DNA of 64,000 nt from Microbulbifer sediminum (GTDB lineage: Bacteria; Pseudomonadota; Gammaproteobacteria; Pseudomonadales; Cellvibrionaceae), in NCBI RefSeq assembly GCF_021729035.1, contig NZ_JAJSAP010000005.1:248001-312000 (forward strand), written 5' to 3'. Below the pieces are notes generated by a model that saw only the letters and a program-made list of their open reading frames with translations, searched no databases and was not told the DNA's origin. Numbering within the stretch: the stretch's first letter is position 1; each line of letters starts with the position of its first letter. Shown one piece after another: positions 9,614 to 17,663 of this stretch. A program made the translations under genes and the position numbers.

Positions 9614-10069
9614 TCAGGGCCGGGCCGGAGCGGAGGGCTCGATGCGTAACAAGACCGGCGCGTAGAAAGGATTGGCGGCGTTACGGCGGCTGTACCAGCG
9701 CACCACAACGGCACCGGCCATAAGGCCCGCCACGGCACCGGCGATGGCACCAATTTCTCCCGCCAGCGACTCGCCCACCATCGCCGCCAGTACAAGACTG
9801 ACCAGTGGCACCAGGTAGACAATCAGGGCACCGACGCTCAGTGCCCGCTCGGGAATACCGATAATGGCGGTGTCATTGAGCGAGATACGCTCATCATCCC
9901 AGCTGTTGAGCGCCACCCGGATACGGGTGGACCTGGACAGGTAGTCGCCCAGCGCGCCGGTACCGCAGCCGGACCTGGCGGCACACCCACCGCAGGCACT
10001 GCGCTGGATGGTCTCCACCCAGATGGCGCCGGACTCGATGGCCACCACGCGCCCGTGTTCCTCGTGCAT
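9614..10069 (-). CDS. rseC: RseC/MucC family membrane protein (sigma-E regulator)
   Basis: A 151-residue protein with the RseC signature: an N-terminal cytosolic part with a Cys cluster (SACGGCAARSGCGTG, residues 24-38) and two membrane segments (about 78-98 and 103-123). The Cys cluster resembles that of the reducing system for SoxR. In the algU/rpoE operon this protein is a modulator of sigma-E activity whose mechanism is unclear. It follows rseB with 2 bp between the genes, so it is co-transcribed with rpoE-rseA-rseB. Confidence 0.9.
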   Translation of the reverse strand: MHEEHGRVVAIESGAIWVETIQRSACGGCAARSGCGTGALGDYLSRSTRIRVALNSWDDERISLNDTAIIGIPERALSVGALIVYLVPLVSLVLAAMVGESLAGEIGAIAGAVAGLMAGAVVVRWYSRRNAANPFYAPVLLRIEPSAPARP

Positions 10070-10071
10070 TG

Positions 10072-11103
10072 TCAGGAGCCCGGTTCCATGGCGACCGAGC
10101 CGGCCAGCCGCTGGGCCGTGGCGTCGGGAATTTCACCGACTACGGTCACCGTGTAATTGGTTCCTTCAACCTGGACACGATCCATATACGCCACCGTGGC
10201 GCCGCGAATAGCCCGCCCTTTGTACTCAAGCTCCGGGCCGAGGCGCTGCACGAACACGGTGAAGACACTCAGGCCATCACTGAAAACCAGCATGTCGCCA
10301 TCTGCCAGGGTACGGACCGCCACCCGCTGGTAGCCATCAGGCAACCACCCCAGCTGCCAGCGGGTCTGTGCAGACTCACAGGCGTGACGGTTATCGATCC
10401 GCCGCGCGTCCGCCGACCCCGGTTGCAGGTCTGCATCGCTGATCGGGGACAGGTCCAGCTGCACGAACTGGTAACGCTCCAGTACCTTGCCCTGGGCTCC
10501 CACCAGTATCGACTTGAGCGGCAGGCCAGTCTCCCGGTCAAGGTTGAGGAAAACCCCCAGGCGATGCTGGTCCCGCGGTCGCGCTTCGATCACAACCGTA
10601 TCGCGATCGGCAATGCGCTCACCGCCACGGAGGATAAAGTGATAACTGCCGGAACCCTGCCCATCGATGGAGCTCCACTGGTTGGTACGCCCCAACGGGC
10701 TCACCACCCGGTTGCAGGCAGACCCGGTCCCATGACTGATCAGTTCGCGAGGCTCTCCGCTGAGATAGCGAACGCGCTCCACCTGCTCACCGTCACGGAC
10801 GGCGTGGAATACCTGCAGGGTTTCCAGCATCCCCTGGTGCTCAAAAGTCACCAGCCCGCTGTACTCGAGGTTACCGACGGCGGCGGACAGCTTACCCAGC
10901 CAGTACTCCACACTGTCGGTTTGCGCGCGCGGCTCCTGGCCGGCGCCCGGCACCGCCAACTGCGGCTCCGCTGCGGCGGGGGGGTCTGTCACCGGGCCCG
11001 TGGGCGCAGGCTCCTGCTGAGCCAAAACCCCCGGTGCCATCAACAGCAAAGCCAACAGCATGCTGTTGGCTTTGTCTTGCGGGAATGATCGCGATCCGGT
11101 CAC
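10072..11103 (-). CDS. rseB: RseB/MucB periplasmic sigma-E regulatory protein
   Basis: A 343-residue secreted protein of the MucB/RseB family, which binds the periplasmic part of RseA and shields it from DegS-type cleavage. A signal peptide ends near VLAQQ. The N-terminal lipid-sensing domain follows (YWLGKLSAAVGNLEYSGLVTFEHQG), then the C-terminal domain (PDGYQRVAVRTLADGDMLVFSDGLSVFTVFV). The GTG start at 11103 overlaps the rseA TGA (GTGA). An internal in-frame ATG at 11061 would give a shorter signal peptide and sits at the centre of a 28-bp perfect palindrome (separate entry). I prefer the coupled GTG. Confidence 0.92.
   Translation of the reverse strand: MTGSRSFPQDKANSMLLALLLMAPGVLAQQEPAPTGPVTDPPAAAEPQLAVPGAGQEPRAQTDSVEYWLGKLSAAVGNLEYSGLVTFEHQGMLETLQVFHAVRDGEQVERVRYLSGEPRELISHGTGSACNRVVSPLGRTNQWSSIDGQGSGSYHFILRGGERIADRDTVVIEARPRDQHRLGVFLNLDRETGLPLKSILVGAQGKVLERYQFVQLDLSPISDADLQPGSADARRIDNRHACESAQTRWQLGWLPDGYQRVAVRTLADGDMLVFSDGLSVFTVFVQRLGPELEYKGRAIRGATVAYMDRVQVEGTNYTVTVVGEIPDATAQRLAGSVAMEPGS
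11047..11074. repeat. 28-bp perfect palindrome in the 5' part of rseB
   Basis: The 14 bases at 11047-11060 (caaagccaacagca) are the exact reverse complement of 11061-11074. The palindrome encodes part of the RseB signal peptide (around Lys-Ala-Asn-Ser-Met-Leu-Leu-Ala) and places the alternative ATG at its centre. In mRNA it could fold into a hairpin with a minimal loop, or act as a protein-binding dyad in DNA. Confidence 0.85.
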
Positions 11104-11804
11104 TGTCCGTCCTGCTCCCCATAGGTCGCCCGGGCAAACGGTACCATACCCTGGGTGCTCACATGCCCTGCCTGCTGTGAATGCTGGATCATCACCCGAT
11201 TCAGGTGACGGATCAGTTCGGCCGGCGGCGCCTGCTGGATCACCGTCTGTACCGGCACACCCGGCTGTCGCTCAGGCACCAGCCGCGGAGCCCCGGTGCT
11301 GACAGACCGTGTGGTGGGCGCGGGCACATAGAAGCCGCTGGGCTGTGGTGCAGACTGCTGGACCGGCTGCGGCGCCTCGGCGGCCAATTGCGGGGCGCCG
11401 ACTTCGCTTCCAGCCGTTCCAGGCTGTGGCTGGGACAACTGCTGCACCCCGAGAATGGCCGCGAAAGCGAAGGTCGCGGCAACAGCGCCGCGGGACAGGG
11501 TTCGCATCCAGGGGGAACGGCCGCCATCGTTTGCGGCGGAGCCACTGTCGCCCGAGTGCACATCCAGAGGCGCCTCGGCCTCGATAGCAGCCGCAATCCC
11601 GGCCGCCAGACCGGGCATTGCCGGCGCCACCTGCTCACGGCGCATGACACTGGCCGCCAGCTGGTACCGCGACCAGCGCTCGGCCAGGTCACCCTCGGCG
11701 CTACCGTGCTTCAACAGGCGCTGCAGTTCCAGCTCCGTAGCCTCGCCATCCATCAGCGCAGACAGCGATTCATTCAGCCGATCCTGATGACTCCCGTGTG
11801 ACAT
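11100..11804 (-). CDS. rseA: RseA/MucA anti-sigma-E factor
   Basis: A 234-residue single-pass inner-membrane protein. The N-terminal cytosolic domain (about 1-70) opens with ESLSALMDGEATELELQRLL and WSRYQLAASVMRRE, the sigma-binding motif of RseA/MucA. The membrane segment is at about 107-122 (GAVAATFAFAAILGVQQL). It is followed by a Pro/Gln-rich low-complexity periplasmic stretch and a C-terminal helix that would meet RseB. It sits 171 bp downstream of rpoE and overlaps rseB. Regulated proteolysis by a DegS-like protease and RseP (encoded in this window at about 51 kb) would release the sigma factor. Confidence 0.93.
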   Translation of the reverse strand: MSHGSHQDRLNESLSALMDGEATELELQRLLKHGSAEGDLAERWSRYQLAASVMRREQVAPAMPGLAAGIAAAIEAEAPLDVHSGDSGSAANDGGRSPWMRTLSRGAVAATFAFAAILGVQQLSQPQPGTAGSEVGAPQLAAEAPQPVQQSAPQPSGFYVPAPTTRSVSTGAPRLVPERQPGVPVQTVIQQAPPAELIRHLNRVMIQHSQQAGHVSTQGMVPFARATYGEQDGQ

Positions 11805-11975
11805 ACGGGCAACCCCTCTCTAAAACAATTGATGAACCGGCGCAGAGCCCTGCGCCACAGCAAAATTGCTCGATCCAGCAGATACCACTTGCCGGTTACT
11901 CTCTCAGACATGCCGGGCGGGAAATTGTTTCACCGCTGCAGCAAAATTTCTCTGTTGTCCCGCGCCTGTCCGCCC

Positions 11976-12590
11976 CTAGCCACGGTCTCCCATGGGCTCC
12001 GGCTCACCGGCCATCACCGCCTTGACTGTCCGGTCTATCGCCTCCCGGGCGCGGAAGATCCGCGAGCGCACGGTCCCTACCGGACAAGCCATGACCTCGG
12101 CGATTTCCTCGTAACTGAGGCCCTCCATCTCGCGCAGCGTCACCGCCGAGCGCAGGTCTTCCGGCAGCGCCTGGATAGCCTGGTGCACGGCCTGCTCCAG
12201 CTGGTCGCGGAAAAGCTGGTTCTCGGGCGTCTCGTTATCGCGCAGCAGGTCGGCACCGGAGTAGAACTCGGCATCTTCCAGGTCCACATCCGAGGACGGC
12301 GGCCGGCGGCCGCGCGACACCAGGTGATTCTTGGCCGTATTGATCGCGATACGGTACATCCAGGTGTAGAAGGCGCTCTCGCCACGGAAGTTTGCCAGGG
12401 CGCGGTAAGCCTTGATAAACGCCTCCTGCACCACGTCCTGAACTTCGCTGTGATCCTTGATGAACCGGCTCACCACGGCAACGATCTTGTGCTGGTATTT
12501 CAACACCAGCAGGTCGAAGGCGCGCTTATCGCCCTTCTGCACCCGCTCCACCAGCTGGCGGTCACTTGGTGACGCCTGTTGCGCTGTCAT
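11976..12590 (-). CDS. rpoE: RNA polymerase sigma factor RpoE/AlgU
   Basis: A 204-residue ECF sigma factor close to E. coli RpoE and Pseudomonas AlgU. Region 2 contains FDLLVLKYQHKI, DVVQEAFIKAYRAL and FYTWMYRIAINTAKNHL; region 4 contains LREMEGLSYEEIAEVM and GTVRSRIFRAREAI. It directs transcription of envelope-stress genes. It heads the operon rpoE-rseA-rseB-rseC and is divergent from nadB, the same arrangement as in Pseudomonas. A well-matched sigma-E promoter lies upstream, so autoregulation is likely. Confidence 0.97.
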   Translation of the reverse strand: MTAQQASPSDRQLVERVQKGDKRAFDLLVLKYQHKIVAVVSRFIKDHSEVQDVVQEAFIKAYRALANFRGESAFYTWMYRIAINTAKNHLVSRGRRPPSSDVDLEDAEFYSGADLLRDNETPENQLFRDQLEQAVHQAIQALPEDLRSAVTLREMEGLSYEEIAEVMACPVGTVRSRIFRAREAIDRTVKAVMAGEPEPMGDRG

Positions 12591-12674
12591 CCCCTACTCC
12601 CAAATACAGCCACACCGCGTGCGGCTCCCCAGGAAGGTCTGGAGTTGCCAACGCAGGCATTTATTCTGTGATGT

Positions 12675-12703
12675 TCAAGACACTGGCGGTAGGACATAAG
12701 TTC
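12675..12703 (-). promoter_or_regulatory. Sigma-E autoregulatory promoter of rpoE
   Basis: Minus-strand GGAACTT (GAACTT at 12703-12698) is followed after 17 nt by TCTTGA (12680-12675). The -35 is a perfect sigma-E match and the -10 resembles TCTGA with one inserted base. The transcript would begin about 80 nt before rpoE. Autoregulated rpoE/algU promoters of this form are known in the group. Confidence 0.6.
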
Positions 12704-12758
12704 CGGGCCAAATCGACGAATTGAAAGTTGGCGCTATACTACGCGACCCCACAGGACA

Positions 12759-14375
12759 ATGAAAATTATGAGTGCACAGGCAAAATACGACGTTCTGGTC
12801 ATCGGTAGTGGCGCTGCCGGCCTGACCCTCGCGCTGCACCTGGCGGGCCGCTACCGGGTAGCCCTGCTGTCCAAGCAGCGCCTGCGGGATGGCTCCACCT
12901 GGTTCGCGCAGGGCGGCATCGCCGCGGTGCTCGACAGTGCCGACTCGGTGGAGTCGCACATCGCTGATACCTTAGATGCGGGAGCCGGCCTCTGCCACCC
13001 GGACGCGGTACGCACCACCGTGGAAAACGGTGCCGCTGCGATCCAGTGGCTGATCGACCAGGGGGTCGACTTCACCCGCGAGGACCAGGATTACCACCTC
13101 ACCAAAGAGGGTGGTCACAGCCACCGGCGCATCATCCACAGCGCCGACGCCACCGGCCGGGCCGTGCACAGCACCCTGATCGAGCGGGTGCGCGCCGCCA
13201 GCAACATCGACTGCTTCGAGCAACACGTGGCTGTGGACCTGATCCGCCAGCCCGACGCTGCCAAGGGACGTTTCCGCTGTGCCGGAGCCTACGTACTCGA
13301 TCGCGAGACCGGTGAGGTGGAACTGTTCCAGGCCCGTGCCGTGGTGCTGGCCACCGGCGGCGCCAGCAAGGCCTATCTCTATACCAGCAACCCGGACGGT
13401 GCCAGTGGTGACGGCATCGCCATGGCCTGGCGCGCCGGTTGTCGCGTCGCCAATATGGAATTCAACCAGTTCCACCCCACCTGCCTGTACCACCCCAGGG
13501 CCAAGGCCGAACTGGTGACCGAGGCCCTTCGCGGCGAGGGCGCCCAACTGAAACTACCCGATGGCCAGCGTTTCATGCACCGCTTCGACCAGCGGGGTGA
13601 ACTGGCACCGCGGGACATCGTCGCCCGCGCCATCGACCACGAGATGAAGCGCCTGGGTGCCGACTGCCTCTACCTGGATATCTCCCATAAGGACGCGGAG
13701 TTCGTGCGCAGCCATTTCCCCACGGTCTACAGCAACTGCCTGAAGTACGGCATTGATATCACCAGGGAGCCGATCCCCGTGGTGCCCGCTGCCCACTATA
13801 CCTGTGGCGGCGTCATCGTGGACGAGCACGGCCGCACCGACCTGGACCAGCTGTACGCTATCGGCGAGACCACTTTCACCGGCCTGCACGGCGCCAACCG
13901 GCTGGCGAGTAATTCGCTGCTGGAGTGCCTGGTGTATGGCCGCGCGGCGGCGCTGCACATAGACGCTAACCTGGACAGTGTCACACCACCCCGGGAGGCC
14001 GCGCCCTGGGATGCCTCGCGGGTAACAGACTCGGACGAGGACGTGGTGATCTCGCACAACTGGGACGAATTGCGCCGTTTCATGTGGGACTACGTGGGCA
14101 TTGTGCGCACCCGCAAGCGCCTGCTGCGGGCGGAGCACCGGGTCAGGCTGTTACAGCAGGAAATCCGCGAGTTTTACGCCAACTACCGCGTAACCAGCGA
14201 CCTGATCGAACTGCGCAACCTGGCGGTGGTGGCCGAACTCATTATCCGCTCCGCGCTGGACCGGCGCGAGAGCCGTGGCCTGCATTATTCTGTGGACTAC
14301 CCCAAGTTACGGGAACTGGCCATGGACACCATCCTTGTCCCGGAGAACTTCGCCGACCAGCGGCAGTTCGTATAG
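12759..14375 (+). CDS. nadB: L-aspartate oxidase
   Basis: A 538-residue flavoenzyme that oxidises L-aspartate to iminoaspartate, the first step of NAD synthesis. The FAD dinucleotide motif [13 protein letters not shown] is near residue 15. The succinate-dehydrogenase/fumarate-reductase-like motifs [18 protein letters not shown] and [12 protein letters not shown] are present, and [15 protein letters not shown] closes the flavin site. The C-terminal helical domain ends at residue 538. An ATG at 12768 is an alternative start with a slightly long spacing to AGGA. A -10-like TATACT at 12735-12740 precedes it, without a clear -35. It is divergent from rpoE. Confidence 0.96.
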   Translation: MKIMSAQAKYDVLVIGSGAAGLTLALHLAGRYRVALLSKQRLRDGSTWFAQGGIAAVLDSADSVESHIADTLDAGAGLCHPDAVRTTVENGAAAIQWLIDQGVDFTREDQDYHLTKEGGHSHRRIIHSADATGRAVHSTLIERVRAASNIDCFEQHVAVDLIRQPDAAKGRFRCAGAYVLDRETGEVELFQARAVVLATGGASKAYLYTSNPDGASGDGIAMAWRAGCRVANMEFNQFHPTCLYHPRAKAELVTEALRGEGAQLKLPDGQRFMHRFDQRGELAPRDIVARAIDHEMKRLGADCLYLDISHKDAEFVRSHFPTVYSNCLKYGIDITREPIPVVPAAHYTCGGVIVDEHGRTDLDQLYAIGETTFTGLHGANRLASNSLLECLVYGRAAALHIDANLDSVTPPREAAPWDASRVTDSDEDVVISHNWDELRRFMWDYVGIVRTRKRLLRAEHRVRLLQQEIREFYANYRVTSDLIELRNLAVVAELIIRSALDRRESRGLHYSVDYPKLRELAMDTILVPENFADQRQFV

Positions 14376-14383
14376 GGGAGGAT

Positions 14384-14836
14384 TCAGGAAGAATACTGCA
14401 GCGCAGATCGCAGCCGCCGCCAGTCATCCGCGGCCATGCTGTCGCGGGCCAGTACCAGTCGCAGGTGACGGCCGCGGGCATCGCGACCGTTCACCACCAC
14501 TAGCCAGGGCCACAGTACCTGCTCACCGCACAGCAAGATTTCGCGCGCCTCATCGCCCATGGGGCGCCAGAACCACCGGCGCTCACGGGTACTGATGACA
14601 CCGCGCAGTGACACCAGGCGGTGCCATTCCCGGGCCGCATAGGCAGCGGCCAGCAGTGCCAGGGGCGTCACGAAATACCACGGTAGTGGGCTCAACAATA
14701 GTATCAGCGAACCCTGCAGCAGCGCCGCCGCCAGGACCAGGGTGAGAAGGCGTGAAGGCGCCACAGCACAGGACAGCCGCGCGTGGCGCTCGGGAACGGG
14801 AGAGTGCGGGCTACTCCTGGAGTCCGGTATTGTCAC
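14384..14836 (-). CDS. ygfX: YgfX/CptA-like inner-membrane protein
   Basis: A small membrane protein downstream of sdhE, as ygfX is in E. coli. It has a hydrophobic hairpin (LLTLVLAAALLQGSLILLL and FVTPLALLAAAYAAREW), then a soluble C-terminal part with HLRLVLARDSMAADDWRRLR. That tail matches the YgfX pattern LWLAADSMDEAEWRDLRR. In E. coli YgfX was reported to affect MreB/FtsZ and to act with SdhE; its exact role is debated. The start is uncertain: I use the GTG at 14836, which overlaps the end of sdhE by 26 bp. A GTG further in would give a shorter protein. Confidence 0.72.
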   Translation of the reverse strand: MTIPDSRSSPHSPVPERHARLSCAVAPSRLLTLVLAAALLQGSLILLLSPLPWYFVTPLALLAAAYAAREWHRLVSLRGVISTRERRWFWRPMGDEAREILLCGEQVLWPWLVVVNGRDARGRHLRLVLARDSMAADDWRRLRSALQYSS

Positions 14837-15056
14837 GGATAATCTGCACGATGCGCAGGAGTTCCGGATCCTGGGGATCCTCCCGGCGCAGGAACCAGGC
14901 AAACAGGTCCTGATCCTCGCTCTCCAGCAGTTTCACGTAGCGCTGCTTGTCAGCCTCATCGAGGGTGTCGTAAACATTTTCCAGAAACGGCAGCAGTACC
15001 AGGTCCAGCTCCAGCATGCCGCGGCGGCTGGCCCAAAACAGGCGGTTGCGATCCAT
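14811..15056 (-). CDS. sdhE: SdhE, succinate dehydrogenase flavinylation factor
   Basis: An 81-residue protein of the SdhE/YgfY family, which promotes covalent FAD attachment to SdhA and FrdA. The key family motif RRGMLELD is at residues 11-18, followed by L..FL, FAWFLRREDPQDPEL and a C-terminal helix. The length equals that of E. coli SdhE (88) within a few residues. It is divergent from ygfZ, a common pairing. A -10-like TATACT on the minus strand (15090-15085) could serve it. Confidence 0.93.
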   Translation of the reverse strand: MDRNRLFWASRRGMLELDLVLLPFLENVYDTLDEADKQRYVKLLESEDQDLFAWFLRREDPQDPELLRIVQIIRDNTGLQE

Positions 15057-15210
15057 ACTTCATTCCAACCAGAGAATTTGCGGCAGTATACCTGCAGCAG
15101 GCGGCGGAACAGTAGTCCCGCCGACCGGCGTCGCCCTGCCGGCAGTTGAAATCGTGCCAGCCAGCCCCACATAGTTGGGCACCACCAACCGAGCAGCACA
15201 GGGACTCACC

Positions 15211-16239
15211 ATGGACCAGGCACAGTGGCAGGAATACCTCAGCGCACGCGGCGCCGTGTGGGAGGGCGACCAGGCGCACTTCCCCGACACCCCGGCGGAC
15301 CTGCACCTGATGGACCTGAGTCCCCTGGGCTCGGTCACCGTCACCGGCCCGGACAGCCAGAAATTCCTGCAGGGCCAGCTCACCTGCGACCTGGTCAACC
15401 TGCCCGACAGCCACAGCACCCTGGGCGCCCACTGCAACCCCAAGGGGCGCATGATCAGCGCCTTCCGCGCCATCAAGCACTCACAGGAAGACTTCACCCT
15501 GCTGCTGCCCCGCGGCCTCGCCACGGCAGCACGGGACGCAATGGCCAAATACGCGGTCTTTTTCAAGACGGAACTGGCCGACGTCGCTGAATCCCGGCGC
15601 TGGCTGGGCCTGCAGGGCAAGGGCGTACTCAAGCAGGCTGCCCAGCTACTGCAGATTCCGCAGCTCTCCCCCGGTGAAGCCGCGCGCTTTGAACTGGAGG
15701 ACACCACCATCCTCGCCTGTGCCCTGAATGAACGCCAGCTGGCCCTGGAGGTGCCAAATGAACCTGCCGGGACGCTCTGGGACAAGCTGACCACGGCAGC
15801 CGAGGCAGCGGGCTATTGTCACTGGGTGGCTGAACAGGTAGAGGCAGGAATTCCACAACTGCACGCCGCCACCAGTGAAATGTTTATCCCGCAGATGCTG
15901 AACCTGCACCTGCTGGGCGGCGTGAGCTTCAAGAAAGGCTGTTACACCGGCCAGGAAGTGGTGGCCCGCATGCAGTACCTGGGCGCCGCCAAGCGCCGCA
16001 TGTACCGGGCACGCTGCGAGTCCGGCGAGCTGCCCGCCCCGGGCAGTGATATCGTCACGGACGACGGTAAGTCCATTGGCAATATTGTCGAGGCCTGCCG
16101 CAGTAACGAGGGGATCGAGCTGCTGGCGGTACTCACGATCGGCAAGGTTGCAGAGGAAGCTCCCCTCCTTCTTGCCGATGGTCGCCCGCTGCAACTGCAG
16201 GAACTGCCCTATGACGCCGATGCGGATCCGCTGGCCTGA
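15211..16239 (+). CDS. ygfZ: Folate-binding Fe-S cluster repair protein YgfZ
   Basis: A 342-residue protein of the GcvT-like YgfZ family, which uses tetrahydrofolate to help assemble or repair Fe-S clusters, including that of MiaB. The diagnostic motif KKGCYTGQE is present near residue 250, with the conserved redox Cys. The N-terminal folate-binding region shows FLQGQLTCDL and HCNPKGRMISAF. The ATG at 15211 is chosen because AGGGA sits 6 nt upstream; the frame is open for 12 more codons without such a site. It is divergent from sdhE and convergent with ung (14 bp between stops). Confidence 0.94.
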   Translation: MDQAQWQEYLSARGAVWEGDQAHFPDTPADLHLMDLSPLGSVTVTGPDSQKFLQGQLTCDLVNLPDSHSTLGAHCNPKGRMISAFRAIKHSQEDFTLLLPRGLATAARDAMAKYAVFFKTELADVAESRRWLGLQGKGVLKQAAQLLQIPQLSPGEAARFELEDTTILACALNERQLALEVPNEPAGTLWDKLTTAAEAAGYCHWVAEQVEAGIPQLHAATSEMFIPQMLNLHLLGGVSFKKGCYTGQEVVARMQYLGAAKRRMYRARCESGELPAPGSDIVTDDGKSIGNIVEACRSNEGIELLAVLTIGKVAEEAPLLLADGRPLQLQELPYDADADPLA

Positions 16240-16253
16240 GCAGTTCCACACCG

Positions 16254-16976
16254 TCAGATTTCCACCGCAACTCGCTCTAACTCCGCAGCTGGAGGCAGCT
16301 GCCAGTCAATCGGCTGCTGGCCGTGCTGCTCGAGCCAGGCGTTGGCCTGCGAGAAAGGCCGGGTGCCGAAAAAACCACGATGAGCGGAAAGCGGGGAAGG
16401 GTGCGGTGCGCGCAGCACCAGGTGCTTATTGCGATCAATAAATGCGCCCTTTTTCTGCGCGTAACTGCCCCACAGGATAAACACCAGCCCCTCGCGCTGC
16501 TCTGCCAGGGCGTGGATCGCCGCGTCGGTAAACTGCTCCCAGCCACGGCCCTGGTGGGCACCGGCCTTGCTGTCCTCCACCGTCAGGGTGGCATTCAGCA
16601 ACAATACGCCCTGCTCTGCCCATGGCTGCAGGCAGCCATGGTGTGCCCGCGGTATACCCAGGTCGGACTCCAGTTCCTTGTAGATATTCTGTAGCGACGG
16701 GGGGATGCGCACGCCCGGCATTACCGAGAAACACAGGCCGTGGGCCTGGCCCGCACCGTGATATGGATCCTGCCCCAGGATCACAACCTTGACCTGGTCG
16801 AACGGGGTCGAGTTGAAAGCATTGAAAATCTGGCCACCGGGCGGGTAGATCGGCTTACCGGCATTTTTCTCCGCGCGCAGGAATTCCCGTAGCTGGCCCA
16901 TATACGGCTTGCGGAACTCGCCCTCGAGCACCCGGTGCCAGCTGGGTTCAATCTTGATTTTTTCCGGGGATGTCAT
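16254..16976 (-). CDS. ung: Uracil-DNA glycosylase (family 1)
   Basis: A 240-residue family-1 UDG that excises uracil from DNA. The catalytic water-activating motif [14 protein letters not shown] is near residue 65, with Asp in GQDPYH. The uracil-pocket Asn is in LLNATLTV and the minor-groove loop [13 protein letters not shown] contains the catalytic His. The start is the ATG at 16976 with AGGA 7 nt upstream; 15 extra codons upstream in frame look untranslated. Immediately upstream lies a gene for an unrelated UDG-superfamily enzyme, separated by a REP-like motif. Confidence 0.96.
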   Translation of the reverse strand: MTSPEKIKIEPSWHRVLEGEFRKPYMGQLREFLRAEKNAGKPIYPPGGQIFNAFNSTPFDQVKVVILGQDPYHGAGQAHGLCFSVMPGVRIPPSLQNIYKELESDLGIPRAHHGCLQPWAEQGVLLLNATLTVEDSKAGAHQGRGWEQFTDAAIHALAEQREGLVFILWGSYAQKKGAFIDRNKHLVLRAPHPSPLSAHRGFFGTRPFSQANAWLEQHGQQPIDWQLPPAAELERVAVEI

Positions 16977-17051
16977 GCTGTTTCCTGAAATCTGTTCAGT
17001 CTTTCTGATTTGCAGCGTCAACCGGCCACTTGTGAGCGGGCGGGAGGCTCT

Positions 17052-17078
17052 GGTCGCGGCGAGTGGCCGCTCCTACGG
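17052..17078. repeat. REP-like motif, copy 1
   Basis: The stretch between ung and the Fe-S type UDG gene reads, on the minus strand, CCGTAGGAGCGGCCACTCGC and onward into CGCGACC. The GCGGC...GCCGC arms can form a short hairpin. The TAGGAGCGG core recurs at 25462 and, with one change, at 32570. It overlaps the last codons of the upstream UDG gene. Confidence 0.6.
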
Positions 17079-17663
17079 TAATACCTTTTTTACCTGGCGG
17101 CGTAATTCCGGCACCACCTCTGCCTCAAACCAGGGGCGCTGGCGCAGCCAGAGGGTATTGCGCGGGCTCGGGTGCGGCAGCGGGAAGTAGCCGGCCGGGA
17201 GCGCATCGGCATAATGACGCACATTCTCGGTAATGCTGCCATACCAGTGGGGCAGGTAGTAGCGCTGGGCGTACTGCCCCACCAGCAGAGTCAACCGCAG
17301 GTCCGGTAGCCGTTCGAGCAGTTGCGCATGCCAGGTGGCCGCGCACTCGCGCCTGGGCGGCAGGTCACCACCCTTGCCGCGCCCCGGATAGCAGAACCCC
17401 ATGGGAATAATGGCGATGCGGGATTCGTCGTAAAAGGTATCGCGATCGATTGCCAGCCATTCGCGCAGCCGGTCCCCGGAGGGGTCATTCCAGGGAATTC
17501 CGGTCTCATGAACCCTGGTACCCGGGGCCTGGCCGATGATCAGCAGTCGCGCGGTTTCCGACGCGCGCAGGACAGGATTCGGGCCGAGGGGCAAGTCCTC
17601 CTCGCACAGCCGGCAGGCGCGCACTTCACTCAAAAGGTCCTGCAGCGGGATACGCCGGCTCAT
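17073..17663 (-). CDS. Uracil-DNA glycosylase superfamily protein, probable 4Fe-4S (family 4/5-like)
   Basis: A 196-residue protein with the UDG fold motifs of Fe-S glycosylases: motif A GQAPGTRVHETGIPWNDPSGDR (about 45-66) and motif B HPSPRN (164-169). Four Cys are placed as in cluster-binding families 4 and 5: C17 and C20 (ACRLC), C91 and C107 (GFCYPG... and RECAATW). It would remove uracil or a related deaminated base, but the exact substrate cannot be read from the sequence. It overlaps the downstream end of the phytase-like gene by 4 bp (ATGA), so the two are coupled. Two unrelated UDG types thus lie side by side. Confidence 0.78.
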   Translation of the reverse strand: MSRRIPLQDLLSEVRACRLCEEDLPLGPNPVLRASETARLLIIGQAPGTRVHETGIPWNDPSGDRLREWLAIDRDTFYDESRIAIIPMGFCYPGRGKGGDLPPRRECAATWHAQLLERLPDLRLTLLVGQYAQRYYLPHWYGSITENVRHYADALPAGYFPLPHPSPRNTLWLRQRPWFEAEVVPELRRQVKKVLP

